64,000 nucleotides of DNA from Marinicauda pacifica. GTDB taxonomy: Bacteria > Pseudomonadota > Alphaproteobacteria > Caulobacterales > Maricaulaceae. The stretch's first letter is position 1, and every line of letters starts with the position of its first letter. The stretch covers positions 593,023-657,022 of the forward strand of contig NZ_SRXV01000003.1 of assembly GCF_004793635.1 (NCBI RefSeq), written 5' to 3'. Of this stretch, positions 60,912-64,000 are shown in pieces. A program made the translations under genes and the position numbers. Under the pieces are notes generated by a model. That model saw nothing but the letters and a program-made list of their open reading frames with translations. It was not told where the DNA came from and did not search any database.

Positions 60912-62465
60912 CTAGAGCAGGATCGCGGCGGCCAGGACCGCGCCGGTACAGGCCGCTGCGCCGACGATCGCAGCGGTGATCCACAGCGGGCGCTGCTTCC
61001 TGCGCCGGGCGGCGCGTTCGGCGCTGCGCGCTTCCATCGCCACCACGGCATCGGCGGCCGCTTCCAGCGTTGCCAGCGTGTCGGGCAGCCGCCGCACCGC
61101 ATTGCGGGCGCGCTTGAGATCCTCGACCAGGTCGAGCACCAGGCCCTCCGGACCGAGCTCGCGGCGCATGAAGCGCTCGACCGAGGCCTCCGACGCCTTC
61201 CACATATTGTGTTCGCTCGACAGGAGGCGGCATACGCCTTCGGCCTGCACCATGGTCTTCTGCAACAGGACGAGCTGGGGCTGCAGACGCATGTCGAACA
61301 GATCGGTGATCTCGAACAGCTGCATCAGCACGCGGCTCATCGGCACTTCGCTCGCCTTCTTGCCGAAGATCGGCTCGGCGACAGCGCGCAGCGCGCTGGC
61401 GAAATCGGCCTTGGAATGGCGGCCGGGCACGTAGCCGGCGCTGAAATGGGCTTCGGCCGCAGCCTCGTAATTCTTCGTCAGGAAGCCATGCAGGATGAGG
61501 GCGAGATAGCGCCGCTCGGACGCTTCGAGCCGGCCCATGATGCCGAAATCGACCGCCCAGAGCTGGCCGGTCTCGGTCACGAACAGATTGCCCGCATGCA
61601 TGTCGGCATGAAAGACGCCCCGGTCGAGCGCCGTCGACAGGAAGGCGTCGGTAATGTCTTCGGACAGCTTGAGCGGATCGATGTCGGCCGCGCGGACCCG
61701 CTCGATATCGGTCAGGGGAATGGCGTCGATCCATTCGGTGACGAGCACGCGCCGGGTGGTCAACGCCCATTCCACGTCGGGGATGAAGAAATTCTCCGCA
61801 GCCGCCGCGGCTTCCTTCAGCTCGCTCGCAGAGGCGGCTTCGAGGCGGAAATCGAGTTCGAGGCGCAGCGAGCGGGCAATGGTTTCGACAAAGGCACGCG
61901 GCTCCAGCCGGCGCGATTTTGGAAGCAGCCCCTCGGCCAGTTTCGCGCCGAGGCGCAGGGCGGCAATGTCGCGATAGATGCGCGCCTCGACATCGGGCCG
62001 CAAGATCTTCACCGCGACCGTATCGCCATCGCGCGTGACCGCCTTGTGCACCTGGGCGATGGAGGCTGCCGCGACCGGCGGGCCGAACTCGGCAAACAGC
62101 GTCTCGACCGGCGCGCCAAGCTCGCTCTGCAGGATCTCGCGGGCACGCGCGTCGCCGAACGGCTCCATCCGGTCCTGCAGGCGCGACAGGCCGCGCGCGA
62201 ACTCAACCCCGATCACGTCCGCGCGTGTGGCCAGGACCTGGCCGAATTTCACATAGGACGGACCCAGCTCCTCCAGCGCGCGGGCCAGGCGCTCGCCGGG
62301 ATTGGACGCCCGGTCGCGAATGGCGATCAGGCGCGCGAACCGGCCGAGAACGCGCGCCGGAGCCGGCAGGCTCTGCTGGTACTCGGCCGGAAAGATTGCG
62401 TCGTGGCGCGCAAGCGTCCAGGCCGCGCGCATCAGGCGAGCGATATGTCCAAGTGTTTTAAACAT
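60912..62465 (-). CDS. ubiB: UbiB-type protein kinase-like ATPase of ubiquinone biosynthesis
   Basis: 517 residues. UbiB-specific YVKFGQVLATRAD (KxGQ) near residue 71, the Ala-rich loop PVAAASIAQVH near residue 131, kinase-like VAVKILRP, FHADMHAGNLFV near residue 288 and VDFGIMG near residue 306. Two hydrophobic segments end the protein (LWITAAIVGAAACTGAVLAA). Accessory factor for the coenzyme Q complex. Upstream, where ubiE is usual, lie a repeat-containing stretch and insertion sequences, so ubiE may be elsewhere or beyond them. Confidence 0.94.
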   Translation of the reverse strand: MFKTLGHIARLMRAAWTLARHDAIFPAEYQQSLPAPARVLGRFARLIAIRDRASNPGERLARALEELGPSYVKFGQVLATRADVIGVEFARGLSRLQDRMEPFGDARAREILQSELGAPVETLFAEFGPPVAAASIAQVHKAVTRDGDTVAVKILRPDVEARIYRDIAALRLGAKLAEGLLPKSRRLEPRAFVETIARSLRLELDFRLEAASASELKEAAAAAENFFIPDVEWALTTRRVLVTEWIDAIPLTDIERVRAADIDPLKLSEDITDAFLSTALDRGVFHADMHAGNLFVTETGQLWAVDFGIMGRLEASERRYLALILHGFLTKNYEAAAEAHFSAGYVPGRHSKADFASALRAVAEPIFGKKASEVPMSRVLMQLFEITDLFDMRLQPQLVLLQKTMVQAEGVCRLLSSEHNMWKASEASVERFMRRELGPEGLVLDLVEDLKRARNAVRRLPDTLATLEAAADAVVAMEARSAERAARRRKQRPLWITAAIVGAAACTGAVLAAAILL

Positions 62466-62584
62466 GCGGTAGGAAGGTTTAGGGCGAGACCCCCCGCTTG
62501 GCGAGGGGCGAGGTCACAAATCGGGTGCGGTGCGCCGACGCGGGGTCCGGTGAGACTCCCCCGGCCGGAAAACGCGGTGATCGC

Positions 62585-62606
62585 CTCCTACTATTACGAC
62601 TATCAC
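62585..62606 (+). repeat. Leu/Tyr-codon-rich intergenic motif, copy C
   Basis: CTCCTACTATTACGACTATC followed by AC. Differs from copy A by two C-to-T changes, both synonymous in the Tyr frame (SYYYDYH) and one synonymous in the Leu frame. Downstream in the Leu frame come Arg and Cys codons (SRRRFCGLAGCCGF), reminiscent of alphaproteobacterial Leu leader peptides. Confidence 0.65.
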
Positions 62607-62714
62607 GGCGCCGGTTTTGCGGGCTCGCGGGGTGTTGCGGGTTCACACGTGAGAAAGAGCCCGGCAAGGGTAGGGGCTGTGACGCGGGAGGGGATGTTTT
62701 CTTCTCCCTCTCTC

Positions 62715-62753
62715 GTCCTCTTTCCTGACGAAAGTCAGGATCCAGGAGAGGAC
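62715..62753. repeat. Imperfect extragenic palindrome
   Basis: Nested stems: GTCCTCT with AGAGGAC outside and TCCTGAC with GTCAGGA inside, separated by GAAA. This form resembles dispersed alphaproteobacterial extragenic palindromes. Confidence 0.55.
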
Positions 62754-62889
62754 GGGGCGGCGTCATCGGATGAGAGCGCTCCACGATCTCTAGGTCCCAG
62801 CTTTCGTGTTCCATATCGGACGATTGTTTCGATACCTGGGGCGTTCGCGTTGGTGTAGATTACCTCCGGTCCAGAGTTGGAGCGGTGTG

Positions 62890-63867
62890 ATGGAGCTGCG
62901 TCTTCACGCGAATGCCCGTACGACGCCGGCGACCCGGCGTTACATCCAGACTTGCGGCAAGCCGGTTTCTGAGCTTTCGCGCGAGCTCGGCGTTTCAGAG
63001 GTGACGATCCGGCGCTGGCGAAAGCGCGATCATGTCGAGGATCGCCCCCACACGCCGCATACACTGAAAACCTCGTTGAGCCCGGTTGAAGAGGCGCTGG
63101 CCGTCGAGCTTCGCACGCAACTCGCCCTGTCGCTCGACGACGCGCTCGAAGTCATGCGCCGCTGCGTGAAGCGCGATCTGTCCAGGGCCGCGCTTCACCG
63201 GTGCTGGCGCCGCCATGGCGTCTCGGCCCGGCCCGGGCGCGAACGCGTGCCCAGCGCGGCCTTCGAGACCGATCGGCCCGCCGGCTTCATCCATGTCGAC
63301 GTCAAATACCTCACACGCCTCGACAAGCGGCGCGCCTATGCCTTCGTCGCCATCGACCGGGCCACGCGCTTCGTCTATCTGGAAATCCTCTACGCACGCA
63401 GTGCGGCCAACGCGGCCGCCTTCTTCGAGCGCTTTCTGGCCGTCTTTCCGCTGCGCGTTCACACCGTGCTGTCTGACAATGGCTCGGAGTTCACCGACCG
63501 GTTCGGTGATGCGCGCTGGCGAAAACGGACCTTAGGGACGGGACGTCACGCCTTCGATCAGATCTGCGCCGCTCATGCGATCCGCCATCGGCTCACGCGG
63601 CCATACCGGCCCCAGACCAACGGCATGGTCGAACGCTTCAACCGGCGCCTGGAAGATCACCTCAACGCCAAGACCGCCAATGGCAGAAACCAGGGCAAGA
63701 ACTGCTTCGACGACCACGAACAGCGCAACGCCTACATCCGCGACTTCGTCGAGGCCTATAACCGAACCCGCTTGCGATGCCTCGGATACAAAAGCCCCAT
63801 CGAGCTTCTAAACAATCTCACGGGACACAACACTTTCGCTGGGAAAGAGCAATTCTTAGCGCTGTGA
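62890..63867 (+). CDS. IS481-type DDE transposase, apparently intact
   Basis: 325 residues. N-terminal helix-turn-helix (VSELSRELGVSEVTIRRWRK) followed by the integrase-like core with the DDE triad: Asp in FIHVDVKYL near residue 138, Asp in TVLSDNGSEFT near residue 197, and Glu in TNGMVERFNRRLEDH near residue 249. C-terminal YNRTRLRCLGYKSPIELLNN is typical of the IS481 group. No frameshift seen. Start ATG at 62890; terminal inverted repeats were not identified. Confidence 0.88.
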   Translation: MELRLHANARTTPATRRYIQTCGKPVSELSRELGVSEVTIRRWRKRDHVEDRPHTPHTLKTSLSPVEEALAVELRTQLALSLDDALEVMRRCVKRDLSRAALHRCWRRHGVSARPGRERVPSAAFETDRPAGFIHVDVKYLTRLDKRRAYAFVAIDRATRFVYLEILYARSAANAAAFFERFLAVFPLRVHTVLSDNGSEFTDRFGDARWRKRTLGTGRHAFDQICAAHAIRHRLTRPYRPQTNGMVERFNRRLEDHLNAKTANGRNQGKNCFDDHEQRNAYIRDFVEAYNRTRLRCLGYKSPIELLNNLTGHNTFAGKEQFLAL

Positions 63868-63923
63868 AATAACCCCAAACCTTCGTCATTCCAGGCGAGC
63901 AAAGCGAGACCCGGCAACTGTGT

Positions 63924-64000
63924 TTACGGGTGGTAGGGTTTTTGATCTCGAACGATGGCGTTGAGGGTTATGAGCAGCTTTCTGGCGACGGCGATGAAGG
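63924..64000 (-). mobile_element. 3' end of an IS110-type transposase gene, cut by window edge
   Basis: Read on the minus strand the frame ends FIAVARKLLITLNAIVRDQK then PYHP and a TAA stop at 63924-63926. The pattern ARKLLITLNAIVRD matches the usual C-terminus of IS110/IS116/IS902 transposases, which end with a similar MRKLL-LNA-LRD motif. Only about 25 codons are visible, so completeness is unknown. It converges on the IS481 transposase gene. Confidence 0.7.

Larger units (their letters stand above)
62466..62889. other. 424-base repeat-containing stretch between ubiB and the IS481 transposase
   Basis: No supported gene. It contains copy C of the Leu/Tyr motif (62585-62606) and an imperfect cruciform at 62715-62753. 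Frames through it are low-complexity. The left end of the insertion sequence should lie within the last 100 bases, but no clear inverted-repeat partner to the right side was recognised. The ubiB promoter must also lie here. Confidence 0.6.

Noticed and set aside
61209..62858. 549-codon plus-strand open frame
   Set aside because: It is antisense to ubiB, whose motifs are complete; the translation is low-complexity. It only matters for the Tyr-frame reading of motif copy C.

Overview
This window is GC-rich (roughly two thirds G+C by eye), densely packed chromosomal DNA of an alphaproteobacterium, most likely of the Caulobacterales/Maricaulales group. That placement is an inference from family knowledge. 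It rests on a CenR-type response regulator, a Tim44-like TimA next to mltA and smr, a TorF-type porin beside amtB, the tsaB-rimI-fur-miaB-phoH-ybeY-corC-lnt-xre-metK-trmB string, and an alphaproteobacterial YlxR/L7Ae-type protein. A 15/16 match to the ParB-binding parS site beside metK, and aroE-coaE-dnaQ at the left edge, suggest the segment lies near the replication origin. No oriC, rRNA, tRNA or CRISPR array was seen.

Layout. 1-5.4 kb: aroE (cut by the window edge), coaE and dnaQ, convergent with secB, then timA, mltA and smr. 5.4-6.1 kb: a 734-base non-coding stretch with a strong terminator and a candidate small transcript. 6.1-8.3 kb: ammonium transporter and porin. 8.3-11.5 kb: hslU and hslV separated by an opposite-strand VOC gene, then an L,D-transpeptidase-like gene. 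11.9-21.4 kb: cenR, xthA, a GGDEF/EAL protein, an adenosine kinase-like gene, an ATP-grasp gene, a Usp gene, an Nfu-type gene and a nitroreductase. 21.4-43.3 kb: a long housekeeping run on the plus strand for tRNA modification, ribosome maturation, lipoprotein acylation, SAM synthesis and transcription/translation (rimP, nusA, ylxR, infB, rbfA, truB, rpsO, pnp). An accessory phytanoyl-CoA dioxygenase/TetR/DMT cassette interrupts it between infB and rbfA. 43.4-49.5 kb: accessory porin, membrane LytTR regulator, acyltransferase, AraC regulator and esterase. 49.6-53.5 kb: fatty acid genes fabI, fabB and fabA, with an acyl desaturase on the opposite strand between fabB and fabI. 53.6-56.4 kb: an SH3 protein, an MBL-fold protein, small membrane proteins and a low-GC two-gene cassette of unknown function. 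56.4-62.5 kb: moeB/thiF-like, a Pif1-like helicase, dut, a secreted protein, separately encoded coaB and coaC, and ubiB. 62.5-64 kb: an intact IS481-type transposase and the 3' end of an IS110-type transposase.

Points that stand out: three copies of a short Leu/Tyr-codon-rich intergenic motif; coaBC encoded as two overlapping genes; a perfect inverted repeat directly upstream of the metK ribosome binding site; a perfect 20-base palindrome upstream of the tetR gene; four convergent gene pairs whose stop codons interlock in four bases; and a local GC drop in the 3' third of lnt.
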